Source: Anas platyrhynchos (taxonomy: Eukaryota > Chordata > Aves > Anseriformes > Anatidae). Taken from it: 64,000 bases of DNA. The position numbers and the translations under genes were made by a program. The notes under the pieces were generated by a model, which ran no database searches, was not told where the DNA came from, and saw only the letters and a program-made list of their open reading frames with translations. Location of the stretch: contig NC_092592.1 in the NCBI RefSeq assembly GCF_047663525.1, positions 19,728,001 to 19,792,000 of the forward strand, read 5' to 3'. Below, in pieces: positions 1 through 10,301 of the stretch. Positions within the stretch are counted from its first letter, which is position 1; every line of letters begins with the position of its first letter.

Positions 1-650
1 GACAACATTATCAATCTCACATGACACTGTACCTGCAGATCAGAGGATCTAAATCACAAGTGTCTATATTAAAGCTGTATTTCATCCTTACCAATATATT
101 GTGTATTAGCAAGGTATTTTGCTGAAGATTTCTTTCTCGTTCTGCAGCCTTCTTGTACATCAGCAGGAATTAAAAAAATTTCAAGAGGAACCAAACTGTG
201 TATAAATACCAGTATGAATATGAGTCACGGTGTTACTATCCATTTTAAGTTGGCCAAATCTCTGGGCCTGAATACTTACTGATAGCAGCTCCTAAGTTAG
301 GCAAAAAACTTATATACAAAGAGAGGTTACCCTTTAACTTCAAAAATATGTTTACACACATTCCTAGAAGATATAATTTCACAGTGAGTACCTGACTCCA
401 CACTGTTGCTGGCTGGACAACTCACTGCAGAAATCCTTAAGACTGCAAGACCCAAGAACTTCATGCCAACAAACTCAGCCAATGGTCAAGAAGGCTGTTC
501 TTCCACCCTGGAAACAAAGATGCTGTCGAGATCCACACAGCAGTACTGACATATCACTTGATTTCAAACACTCACAGAACTGTATTTTTCACTTATTATC
601 CAAAGACCCCATCTTTAATTGCTTGTCTGCAGTCCCTTTAAAACAGCACA
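1..650. other. CHCHD1 3' UTR and downstream flank
   Basis: No coding exon is recognisable here. Immediately below the CHCHD1 stop, an ATTAAA hexamer on the minus strand (plus-strand tttaat, 614-619) is a possible poly(A) signal, which would give a 3' UTR of only a few tens of bases. By human synteny the next gene would be ZSWIM8 on the same strand, but no part of it is seen. Confidence 0.5.
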
Positions 651-764
651 TTATGCACAACGTGTGATATTAGGAAACCTCCTCAGGAGTTTGTTCACTT
701 TGCTTGAAGTTAAGTTTCTCTGGGGTGACAGTGTCTTCTCATCCTCATTCTCCCTGCGCTCCTT
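651..764 (-). CDS. CHCHD1: CHCHD1 coding exon 3 and stop
   Basis: The acceptor is CTGTTTCAG just above 764 and the TAA stop is at 651-653. It encodes 37 residues beginning [10 protein letters not shown] and ending NITRCA. It was found by translating the minus strand and fits human exon 3 in length and in its LLRRFPN motif. Confidence 0.93.
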   Translation of the reverse strand, partial: KERRENEDEKTLSPQRNLTSSKVNKLLRRFPNITRCA

Positions 765-2576
765 CTGAAACAGGAAAAGAAAGCCCAGAATATTATCTCT
801 GTTTATTTGCCACCTTAACACTCACTCTCATAGAGTGCTAATAATTGTATTGGAATGTTTATTTCAGAAGAACACTATTTCTTTAAAGAAAACACATAAT
901 AACATTTGGCTAAATAATCACAAGGCTTTTAAAAACCAAATAGTCTTCTTTAAATTGTGAAATTAATAAATAACTAACATTTTGTGAAGATTATATCTTT
1001 CCATATTCTTAATTAAAAATATTATAATCTTATAATAGCAATACAAACATGTTTTACCTTTTACTTTCCAGTTTTCTATTTGTTTTTATTGTAATCTACC
1101 AAATAATTGGAGGACAATTTTTCATTTATGATGTCAAACTGCAGCACTAAAAAGCTATTTATTAAATGATGATCCTATTACTAAAAACATAAAAACTTGA
1201 AATCAGTTTAAGGACAAGTTTTGTACCTGTATCAACCTTTAGACTTTGCTTCAACAGTGTTGAAATTTTAGAGATTAAAAACTGGAGCATATTAAGAGAA
1301 ATTAAGAGAGTTGGCCAACAGCAAATAAACTCTACTTCAAGAATTTGACAACACAGAAAGGACTGGATGTGACTATTGTTTTATCCCTAGTTATAACATA
1401 CAAAACATCTAGTCCCCTCCTATGCTCCTTTATTTTAAGGAAATTCCAAATTCAAAAAGGAAGAGCTGTGTTCCTGATGTACATCATCCTGCATCTCTCC
1501 TACAGTTCAGCTGGCTTTAGCTCAAATCAAATTGTTCATGGAACACTTATTGTTGGTACACAAAAATGACTTCTCTTCCTTTCCTACCACTAGCCCTAAA
1601 GAACACCAAATTGGCTTTAATTACTTCTGCCCTTGCCACGCAGTCATAGAACATCTGGATCTCCTTGGCGCAAGCTGTATCATTGAAGTCATTCTGCTTC
1701 CAGCAGGCCATCATTATTGACATCTCTGTAATGCAAGTTGCATCTAGAAGGGAAAAATAAAACAATGAAAGCTTAGGTATGCAAGATTTGATTCTAACAT
1801 CCTCCACAGTACATAAATCTTCAAAGAGAAGTTTAAAATGAGGTAGAGGAAGATGAGAAAAAACAAAAGTGAAGTAAACAGCAGTATCTCATCATTGCTT
1901 CCATTAGAGAAGAAGTTCCTAGCACAAGGATTAGCACAGTCAGAGCCATCTAGTTGTTACATTTTGATAAAGCATTTATGTTAACAATTCAAAGCGCTTT
2001 ATATGCAGGACTTGCACATGGAATATTGTAAAATACAGACAGAGGGTTGGAGTATGGGAAAATACTCTTTTCTAAACACCTCGTGCACAAATTCCACGGC
2101 ACAAACTGGACCCCCTTGCCTGCTGAAATGCTCCTGGTCTTTTGTCCGACTTCCCAAGGGGATGCTGAACAGCTACCACACAATTTTTGTTTTGCGTTCT
2201 TCCTCTGCATTTCCTTAACGTTCAGCAAACGGAGCTATACCACAGCTTTCCCACTGCAACATTTAGAAACCTTACAGAAGCGCCTCTCAGAGCACAGGAC
2301 GCTCCCCAGCAGGGACCTGAGCACGCCCTGACACCACACGACCCTTCCCCTTCCCGGGCTGAGGCAGCGGGGCCAGCTGCCAGGGACGAGGCTCGGGGAC
2401 GCCGCGTTTTCCTGCCCCGCCGCCGGGAACTCACCGCCCGCCGTCTCCCTGCGGTTCGCCACCTGGTCGGCCAGCACCAGCGGCCGGGTGGGGCGGACGA
2501 GCGGGGGCCGCTTCTTCTGCCGCCACTGCCCGCTGACCCAGCGGCCCACCCAGGCCGGGTACGCGGGCGCCGCCAT
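651..2576 (-). CDS. CHCHD1: CHCHD1 (mS37/MRPS37), mitoribosomal small-subunit CHCH protein, 3 exons
   Basis: The coding sequence is the join of 2435-2576, 1625-1743 and 651-764 on the minus strand: 375 nt, 124 residues plus stop (human protein 118). Seen: exon joins keep frame with GT donors and AG acceptors. The protein has a basic N-terminal segment and then a CHCH domain with two perfect CX9C motifs (C51/C61 and C72/C82) in [16 protein letters not shown] and [12 protein letters not shown]. The C-terminal tail is basic and ends [16 protein letters not shown], matching the human KLNKLLQRFPN region. Known for the family: CHCHD1 is subunit mS37 of the 28S mitochondrial ribosome. Twin CX9C proteins are typically oxidised by the MIA40 pathway, though mS37 acts in the matrix. 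The start is chosen because ATG GCG GCG gives MAAP and lies in a TISU element; there is no cleavable presequence of standard type. The gene lies head-to-tail behind FUT11, 7.6 kb away. Confidence 0.97.
765..1624 (-). other. CHCHD1 intron 2
   Basis: An AT-rich intron with no additional exon, RNA gene or recognisable repeat that I can support. Confidence 0.8.
1625..1743 (-). CDS. CHCHD1: CHCHD1 coding exon 2 (twin CX9C)
   Basis: The acceptor reads TTCTAG before 1743 and the donor is GTAATT (ac at 1623-1624). It carries all four cysteines of the CHCH domain. The 119-nt length restores frame with exon 1. Confidence 0.96.
1744..2434 (-). other. CHCHD1 intron 1
   Basis: The intron passes from the GC-rich promoter island (above about 2330) into AT-rich sequence. 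No other feature is seen. Confidence 0.8.
2435..2576 (-). CDS. CHCHD1: CHCHD1 coding exon 1
   Basis: Runs from the ATG (plus-strand cat 2574-2576) to donor GTGAGT (ac at 2433-2434) and ends with one base of codon 48. It encodes residues 1-47, including [17 protein letters not shown], which aligns with human KPNKPLILANRVGERR. Confidence 0.96.
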
Positions 2577-2580
2577 CTTG
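2569..2580 (-). promoter_or_regulatory. TISU / YY1 element over the CHCHD1 start codon
   Basis: On the minus strand the bases read CAAGATGGCGGC. This is a perfect match to the TISU consensus SAASATGGCGGC and also to the YY1 core AAGATGGCGGC. The ATG inside it is the CHCHD1 initiator. Known: TISU elements direct both transcription start close upstream and scanning-free initiation from very short 5' UTRs. Inference: the CHCHD1 mRNA leader is probably very short. Confidence 0.85.
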
Positions 2581-5500
2581 TGTGCGAGAGGCCGCCCCCG
2601 TGAGGCGGCACGCGGGCGGGCGGGCGGCGCAAGGCGGGCCCCTCACGGCGCCCTGAGGCAGGGCGAGTGAAGCCGCCTGTGCCGTGAGCGGGATTCTCTG
2701 TCCCAAAGTCCGTGAAAAAGTCAGCACCTCTTCGCAGCTTCAGTGCTACACGCTAACAGCTCCCCCAGTTCACACCTCCAACCCTTTTCTGCTGAAAACC
2801 CCCTGGGAATCATTTTTTTGTGTTATTTTTAAAATAGTATTTTCTTAAGAGTCCAATTTTAAAAATACGAGAACACATTTCCAAGTAAACAAAAGTGATT
2901 TTGCTTTGTCCTCTTCAGAACCAGACTGGCATTTCTTCAGATCCAAATTCAGACACTGACTGGAAGTTCTGAAGCATTTTGGTAGGGAATATTTACATTT
3001 CTCTGCTTCCTTTTTTTATTTTTTCCTGATAGTACAGGAAATGAGCTATAGTTCTAGCTTGGCTACCACTGGAAAAGAAAAACAAGCTGACACGTTCAAC
3101 ACAGAGGGCTTGCATCTGCAACTCTAAATGTTAGAAGTCTTTCAGCTCAATACAGAGATGTCACTTCAGTGTTCAACATTCCCATTCTTGTGTGGTTGAG
3201 CTGCTCGTAATTTGCCTCTTCTATTTACCCCCCCGATAAACACTTTTCTCTGCTGCATTTGACTGCTGTAATTACTAACATGCCTTCCACAAGAACAAAA
3301 GGGAAGCAGCAAATGTTAGGACGTAAGAGAAGTTGAGCTGCATTCACTGTAAATCAACCTCCCTTTTTCCAAATTACATTAGCTAATGGTGGCAGCACCT
3401 TCAGGTACATTCACCTTCAAAAGCTGATCTCTGTTTTAAACAATTTCAAGAAAAATAGGGGGGAAGCTGGGAAAGAGAAAGGCAAGCTACACAAGGAGAA
3501 TTTTAATAGCTTCCTGCCACTTACTGCTCTCTGCATTATAAACTTTTTTCTTTTTTTGGCATTCAGCCTGGGAGTGGAGCATCAGCCTAAGAAATTCCCA
3601 AGACGCCAAAAAATGTATGCAATTGTCTGCACACCCCACACTGATGCATCTGAAGCATGGCACAAACCTTGGTTTCAAAGGGAGAATGTAGAACCACAGA
3701 AGAGGCTTGATACCCAATAGCCAACTCTCCCTATAGCCTGTATTTTTTACAACTGTTATCACAGAGTCACAAATGGATGGAGCAGAAGTCCTGACTTTTC
3801 AGGAGAAGTCAGAAAAACAGTTCTCTCAACAAACTGAACAGTGAACCCCACCGAAGTTTCACTGTGCATCCTGAGCATACACCTATAAAGAACATGTGAA
3901 ATTCTAACTTTGTTTGCAGTTTTTCTTTACTTGAATGAGTATTATTAAAAGGTGAATCCTAGGCTGTGTTCCAGCTGAATTCAGTGTCAAAAACAAAATG
4001 AACCAGAGATGAAACTATTAGCACTAGATCTGAAAAGAAAACCTACAACACAACTGGAATAAGGGGCAGTTATGATGCTGCAATAAATGCATGCTAACAA
4101 TGCAGTCCTAAAATACATTCAAGATATCATAACCACATCTTTCTGAACTGTTTGGATCCATCTTTCTTTGGGTAAATTTCCTGGGTAAATTCACCCAAGT
4201 TTACTCTTCCCATACAACCTCATAAAACCCTTGCCTATCACTATTTATTCTCAGTTATCTCACCCTGACCTCCTTAACCTCAATGTGAGCTGCCCTAGGG
4301 CATCTCAGTTTAATTGGAGGTGCCTTAACTTTTAACTAGCCCCACTAAGAGGTGCCTCACTTTAACAGTAAAACTAACCAGTTTTCTAAGATTCCAGTCA
4401 GTTCAGACTTAGTCCTGTCTGCTGAGCTATTGTATTTGGATGTTACTAACACTTAATGCATTCATTAGCACAATGACAGAGGCAATTTCTTTCCTCATGT
4501 CACTCTCCCCACACTCCAATGCTAGCCTACCTTATCCTGAGCTATCTCAATCAGATCAGCCTCCCTGAACTACTTTGCTCACCTGATTAGATCTGAGCTG
4601 CCATCCCTAATCCCTGACTCCCAGACCTATTTTATTCCAGTCTGCGCTACTACAAGTTACCTGATGTCTCCTTATTTGCTCAGAGATGTCTTTAAGTGTC
4701 ATGGTCTGTTTTGATCCATTCCAAGATCCCCCAAACCATCTCTAGCTGAGCCACTTCAGTATTAGATTGGTCTTTTCTGCAGGAAAGAGTGTATATAACA
4801 ATAGAAATTAAGATGCCAGTCATGTCAGGGTTCTGGAACAAATCCTGCAGTTCCATTCCTCTCCACCCTTCCTAATCTTTTTGCAGGGCCATGTATCTCT
4901 CGCTGCCAGCTCTGAGACACTGAATCATAAGAGAAGAGCACTTTGTTATAGCTTGACATAGGCTTTGGCTCAGCTGGTCATATCACTAAAAGGATTTTGT
5001 CTCTGATTAATTTCAACTTGTCAGTAGAGGTCTCTGAGCAGAACTAAGGAAGTGGCCGCCCTGTATGTTTCCGATTAAATACAACTTCTCAGAAGGTGCC
5101 TGGAGATCCATCAACAACCTTAATTAAATCCAACCAAATTGATGACAGCTAATCATTAAGGGAGTGGCACTCTTGGGACAATGGGTGAAGAGTGGGTATG
5201 CAGGGATGGTATGGGGGACAGATGGCTGCTTGTCTAACACAGCAAAGCCTGTTTAAACAGTGATGTCCCCGATGGCAGTGTACCAATTCAATTTATTCTG
5301 TTCCTAGCCCTTAAGGAGTTATTTGTTCTTCCACCATCTACTGTTTCACAAGCCAGTTAAAATTACCTTCTGTCAAGGTATGACTGGAGATTTTTTGCTC
5401 TGATTCTCCAAGCAGTTACATTTTGGAGACCATTTCCAGGCAAAACAGTTCATTCTTTTTTCTCCCCAAACATACACTTCCATTGTTGCTTGGCTCTTAA

Positions 5501-6937
5501 ATTGTTTCATTCTACTTACCATCAAAAATGACCCATAAAACAGTTCAGTTCGAAAATTACTACAGTAAAAGAAACAGAAGTGTTTTTTTTTATTATCATT
5601 ACTTTTTCCCTGAAATGGATTGCTGGATTTTTAACCTTCCATTGGACTTTTATTACTCCTTTCTCAAATTTCAAGATGCCATAAACTTATCGTACTTTTT
5701 CAAGTCAATTTTGAGACACAGCATCAATAGAATCTGCTGCTGTTTCATATAAGCAGTTACGAGGAGACAGCTATTTTTAGAACATTAATGCTAGCGAATA
5801 AAGCTGTCTTGGCAGCTTTGAAATCCTCCCTCTAGTCACACAGTAAACAGGCAAAATGCATGACAAGCAGTGAAGTGACTCACCCTGGCTGGTAGAGGCT
5901 TGCCAATGGGTTTACAAGGGTAATCTCTTTATCACCTTAGTATTTGATATCTTTGCTAAAATTCCTGATTAGTCTCAGTTGTGTTTTCATAAATATGGGC
6001 ACCTGCACAGTAAGAACAGGATTAACATAGGGGGTTGTATACACCGCTCAGTCTGAGTATCATGTAATCCTCCTAGTAGTCACAACACAAGTGATGACAT
6101 TCAGCCATTATCAAGCTGGTTTGGATTTAAAGCAGTGAAACGAGAAATCCACAAATAGCAGTCAAGAACTTACATAATACCTTTCTCCAAAATATTAATA
6201 GTTGCTGCAGTGACCTTCCTCCTTTACTGAATCCGGATATTTGCATTAGTAGAAAGATGACTAGGATCATAAACTGAATTCACTTTGGCTAAAGCTGGCA
6301 GTAGTCTTTAAATGTTACAGAACAATCCTTTCAAATGAATGATTATGTAGATCAATCTCAAATTCTTTATTCCTGAAATAATTCAGTCTTAAAGACACGC
6401 ATTCTCAGAAAGAACACTTTGACCAAAGAGAAAGAAGAAAAAAAGAAAATAAAACCAGAAAAAATATATATAAAAATTAGAATCTAAGATTATCAAACAG
6501 TTACAAATATTGCACTTATAAGGGAGTATTTGTAGGGTAGTGGATATTCTTATTACAGTACTGGTGTAAGGTACAAGCAAAGTGGACAGTAACAAAATGC
6601 ATATGCCCTTCTAGGCTATGAAAGCCAGCTACTCCTTCTGCCTCCTCCAAAAAAAAAAAGAGAGAGATGAAAGCAGAATCCTGGTGGGAAGAACTACCAT
6701 TATTCAGCATTTTTTAGTCCTTGGTGTCCAGAGAAGCAAAGGTTGGGAAGGTCAGTCAGCAGCCCAGAAAAGAACTGCAGCCACAACTCTTCAGCCAGCT
6801 GGGAAGATTAGCGCTTCTCCTGCCACAGAAGAGTTTCCCTGGCAGGTACAGAAGTTATTCATACTACAAACTGGAAGAAGCATTTTAACCTTAATACTTG
6901 TGCACCCCTTACAACAAGTAAAACACATTTAGTATAC

Positions 6938-6958
6938 AAAAAAAAAAAAAAAAAAAAA
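6938..6958 (+). repeat. Poly(A) run, 21 bp
   Basis: An uninterrupted run of 21 A. No target-site duplication or retroposed gene body was recognised next to it. Confidence 0.9.
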
Positions 6959-9261
6959 CACTTTATAAATCACAAACATTAATTGTGACATATAGGAGAA
7001 GATACAGGTAGAACAATCTATTATTTCAAGAAAAATTCTGTAGGTACAAGAGAAACAAAGTTTGGGTGAATGTCATTGCTGTAGATTGGTACCTGATATT
7101 CATTACCTTCTGCGAAGTTCACCAATTGTGAGACTGCAAAAACAGTTAAATCTATGAAGATGGTGACTAAGAAGAGAAAGCTGTTGAAGTTGGCTTGTGA
7201 CTAACAACCTCTAAGTTGTATTCTGAAAGCTTTAGACAAAAAATAAGCAAACATTTGTAACAAAGTTACTTTATATCTATGCTACTTTTATACCAGCATT
7301 AGGAAGGAATGTTGCAATTAGAAATACTCGTCTTTGGCAACTGTCACAAAGCTCAAAGCAACAGCCTTCTGTAGAGGAAAAAAGACTGTAAAACAAAGAA
7401 ACAAGCTTGTTGGACTGGGGGATACAATGTACTGAATACAGATAATAAACAATGGTGAAGGAATACTGGTGGTAAGGGTTTTGAATTAATTCATGAAGAG
7501 TACCAAACAGTAGGTTTTTATCCAGGTTGCTAGCTACTCTTAAGTTTGTACACCGTATCTTCGACTTGACAATATGAAGATACTTGATCGTATCTTCAGT
7601 TGACAATAGTATGTTCATTTTGCTGTGAAGAAAGGTAAAGTGAGGGTATAGGACCCCGTTAATCAAAAACTAAACAAGTGTTATGATACACAGATGGTTG
7701 CTATTGATACTTAATACTGTTACTCCTGTAAGGACGATACATTAAATTCATCATGTCTAATTCTGGTAAAAGCAGAAAAAATATAAAAAAAAAAAACAGA
7801 TGGGACTTGGTTGTTTGTCCCCCACTTCCAGATAATCTGCTTAAATTATAGGATAAAATAGCAAAAAGCAGAATGTGCTAGCACCTGGAATTTTTATTTT
7901 TTATGTTTAGTACAAAAAGCAAGATCAGAATTTCTCCTCCTGCCTATCCCAACAAAACTTGGATCAGAAAGGGTTTTGAGATATCGGTAATTAAAGACAG
8001 TCAAAGGGACCTGAATGATTTTCTATACAAATATGTGAAACAAAGAGAATCTGAAGTAACTCAAGACAAATTCAAACAATTTATTTAAATCTCACTAAGC
8101 TGTTCAGTAGAAGTTCCTATTCAGAACTAATGCAGCCTTAATTTGTTTTATCTTAATTTACTTCTCAAGCACTGTGACCACTTTAATCCTGAATACACCT
8201 ATCTACAATCTTAATCTGATTTGAGTAATCTACTTTAAAAATTAATTCAGATAGATTCACTTAAGTATTCCTATACCCTGAATACCCGAAAAAAGGAATA
8301 TAAACTGGTGAAGGCATTTTGGCTGAAGAGACATTTCTTCTTATTATTATTATAGAAGGGAGATTGTAAAAAAGCAAATTTCTCCTTATTTTATACAAAA
8401 AAATCAGATGCATATTTTATGCTAAAGTCGTGCACTTTCCACATCTGCATGAACACAGCAACAGTTGTAGATCTGCTCTGTTCCAGTGCCCGTATTTTAA
8501 CACTGCAACACTGTGGTATCATCTGAGAAGCACACACTGGGATGTATATCGTTACCTATGCTAGTATTGTATCTATACCTAGAATATTATGAATTTGAGA
8601 AAAAAAATAGATTAAGTGATCCATACACAGAAAAGCAACAGATAATGGCTTAATTAAGGACAGAATGTGAATGCAGCCTGGTTCTCTACTTTTACTAATA
8701 GGCTTCAGGCTTGCCCTAGCAATGCATGAACTACCTTATAAAAATCAGCTAACAACAAGGATTCTACACTTTCATTACCAAAAATTTATCTTAGGCATGG
8801 ATAAACTCTAGCTATTTAGTCAGTAGTTACTTCTGAACAGGGGGGGAGAAATGGGGAAAAAAAAAATACTATTGTATCATTACAAACATTGCTGCAGTGT
8901 GACCTGTGATTTGAAATCCCTCACGCTAAGGCAACTCATCTTCCTCCAGTGCAAAATCAATTTTTTCAGAAAGGTACCAGCATACCAGGGAACAGGGGAT
9001 TTTATTTATTTTTGTAAGAGATACAGGCTATGCAGTAAAGAACATTTATGTGTCATCACTTACTTTTAGGAATTCCAGTCACAGACCAGGATCATAATGA
9101 TTTAAGATTAGGTATAGATACAAAAACAATCTCACTGCTCTTGATTGTGATCATCCACCTCAGTACAGAAAGACTGCATGGTTTGTATCCAGACTGTAGA
9201 GACTATTGGAAAGGCACCATCCTTAAAAAGTATTTGTCTTTGCAGAAAGCTGCAGATACAG

Positions 9262-9288
<27 letters not shown>
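9262..9288 (+). repeat. Poly(A) run, 27 bp
   Basis: The longest mononucleotide run in the window. It could be length-variable or mis-sequenced. On the minus strand, if the FUT11 transcript extends this far, it would be a U-tract. Confidence 0.9.
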
Positions 9289-9292
<4 letters not shown>

Positions 9293-9742
9293 AAATCAAA
9301 AGCCCCTGAACTGCTGGCATTAAGAAGAGAACAAGAAGTCAAGATTATAGCTGGGATTTCAGATTTTATGGAAACTTAGAAGCACCAAAGCATACTAATT
9401 CTACTGTGGTTCTGCACAATACCTTTCAAATACTTGGTTGAAAGTTGTGAGTTAAATAATTTAGTCTCTCATCCCATTGTTGCACCTGGAAAGTTAGCAA
9501 AATAGGAAAATTAGCAAAATTAGCAGAAAGAAAATGACCTGCCTATAGGTATCCAGTTACCCTGAAAAAGCAGGAACATTTGAGGCACATTTACTTGGAG
9601 AGAAAAGTCTTTATTGCTGCAATTTCATAAGGCACAGCTGCTCTCCAAGGACATCAGTCTTTTATAATTCCTTTAATAGAAAAAGTATTTGTTAATAGCA
9701 GGTAATAGTAAACTTTTATTGAGGAGAGTAAGTGGTGAAATA

Positions 9743-9748
9743 TTTATT
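9743..9748 (-). terminator. Candidate FUT11 poly(A) signal AATAAA
   Basis: First AATAAA on the minus strand downstream of the FUT11 stop that I see, about 400 nt below it. Two more lie at 9715-9720 and 9610-9615. Which one is used cannot be told from sequence. Confidence 0.35.
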
Positions 9749-9749
9749 T

Positions 9750-9767
9750 AAAAAAAAAAAAAAAAAA
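9750..9767 (+). repeat. Poly(A) run, 18 bp
   Basis: In FUT11 transcript sense this is a run of 18 U directly followed by AAATAAATA, so a candidate poly(A) hexamer abuts a U-rich tract. Confidence 0.85.
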
Positions 9768-10153
9768 CAATGAGGATTTTGGATATAAAAAAGCCCCTGA
9801 AATAAGTTAGGGTACTTGAGCAGTCTGAAAACATCTTCCTCTGTAGTCACAGAAGCCACAGAGAAACTATACCAAATGCAAAATGAGAGTAAACTCTTCT
9901 TGTGCATCTTATGTAGACACCTGTACTTCAAGAGCACCTTCACACCACAGAGCTGAAATTCAAATAAAAGCAGTTGCTCACATCTCCAGAGATGAAATCC
10001 AACGACAACAGAGAACTACTCACTTCATGCACCAGAAAAACAGTGTCTGCAGGAGGCTTTTCTCCTACTTCAAGGCAAACATTTGGAGTGAAGTAAGAAT
10101 TCTCAGTCTCAACTTTCAATGCAGTTTTCAGATCAAGCTCTTGTAAAGATGGG

Positions 10154-10301
10154 TCAGTGTTGCCTGGTCCTCTTGAGAAAAATCTCATGCATATAATCCC
10201 AAAATCTTCCCTGATGCGACTCATTCCGATGAATCATAGCAGTAAGGGCCTCACCCTGATCCAGGCTTTGCCAATAATCCTGCAGCCACATCTCTTTCCA
10301 A
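10154..10301 (-). CDS. FUT11: FUT11 coding exon 3 and stop
   Basis: The acceptor is GTGTTTCAG above 10301 and the TGA stop is at 10154-10156. It translates to [19 protein letters not shown] through [11 protein letters not shown], matching the human C-terminus ([19 protein letters not shown]...HEIFMKRQHL). It lies 4.2 kb from exon 2. Confidence 0.96.

Larger units (their letters stand above)
2330..2690. promoter_or_regulatory. CpG island / CHCHD1 promoter
   Basis: An abrupt GC- and CpG-rich stretch in AT-rich surroundings, covering CHCHD1 exon 1 and its upstream flank. There is no obvious TATA box next to the start codon. This is the expected promoter form for a housekeeping mitochondrial gene. 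Confidence 0.85.
2577..10153. other. CHCHD1-FUT11 intergenic region including the FUT11 3' UTR
   Basis: 7.6 kb of mostly AT-rich DNA. No open reading frame resembles a known protein and no exon of a neighbouring family is recognisable. The part nearest 10153 must hold the FUT11 3' UTR. Minus-strand AATAAA hexamers are present at 9743-9748, 9715-9720 and 9610-9615. Long A-runs occur at 6938-6958, 9262-9288 and 9750-9767. TTATTATTATTAT lies at 8341-8353. Confidence 0.7.

Noticed and set aside
2187-2632. Frames on both strands over CHCHD1 exon 1
   Set aside because: They are shadow frames of the CpG island. Only the frame starting [10 protein letters not shown] splices into a CHCH protein.
7277-7666. 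129-codon minus-strand frame between CHCHD1 and FUT11
   Set aside because: No family resemblance, no splice context and AT-rich composition. It is probably noise.
6600-9770. A-runs as tails of retroposed genes
   Set aside because: No gene-like body upstream of the runs and no clear target-site duplications. Treated as simple repeats.
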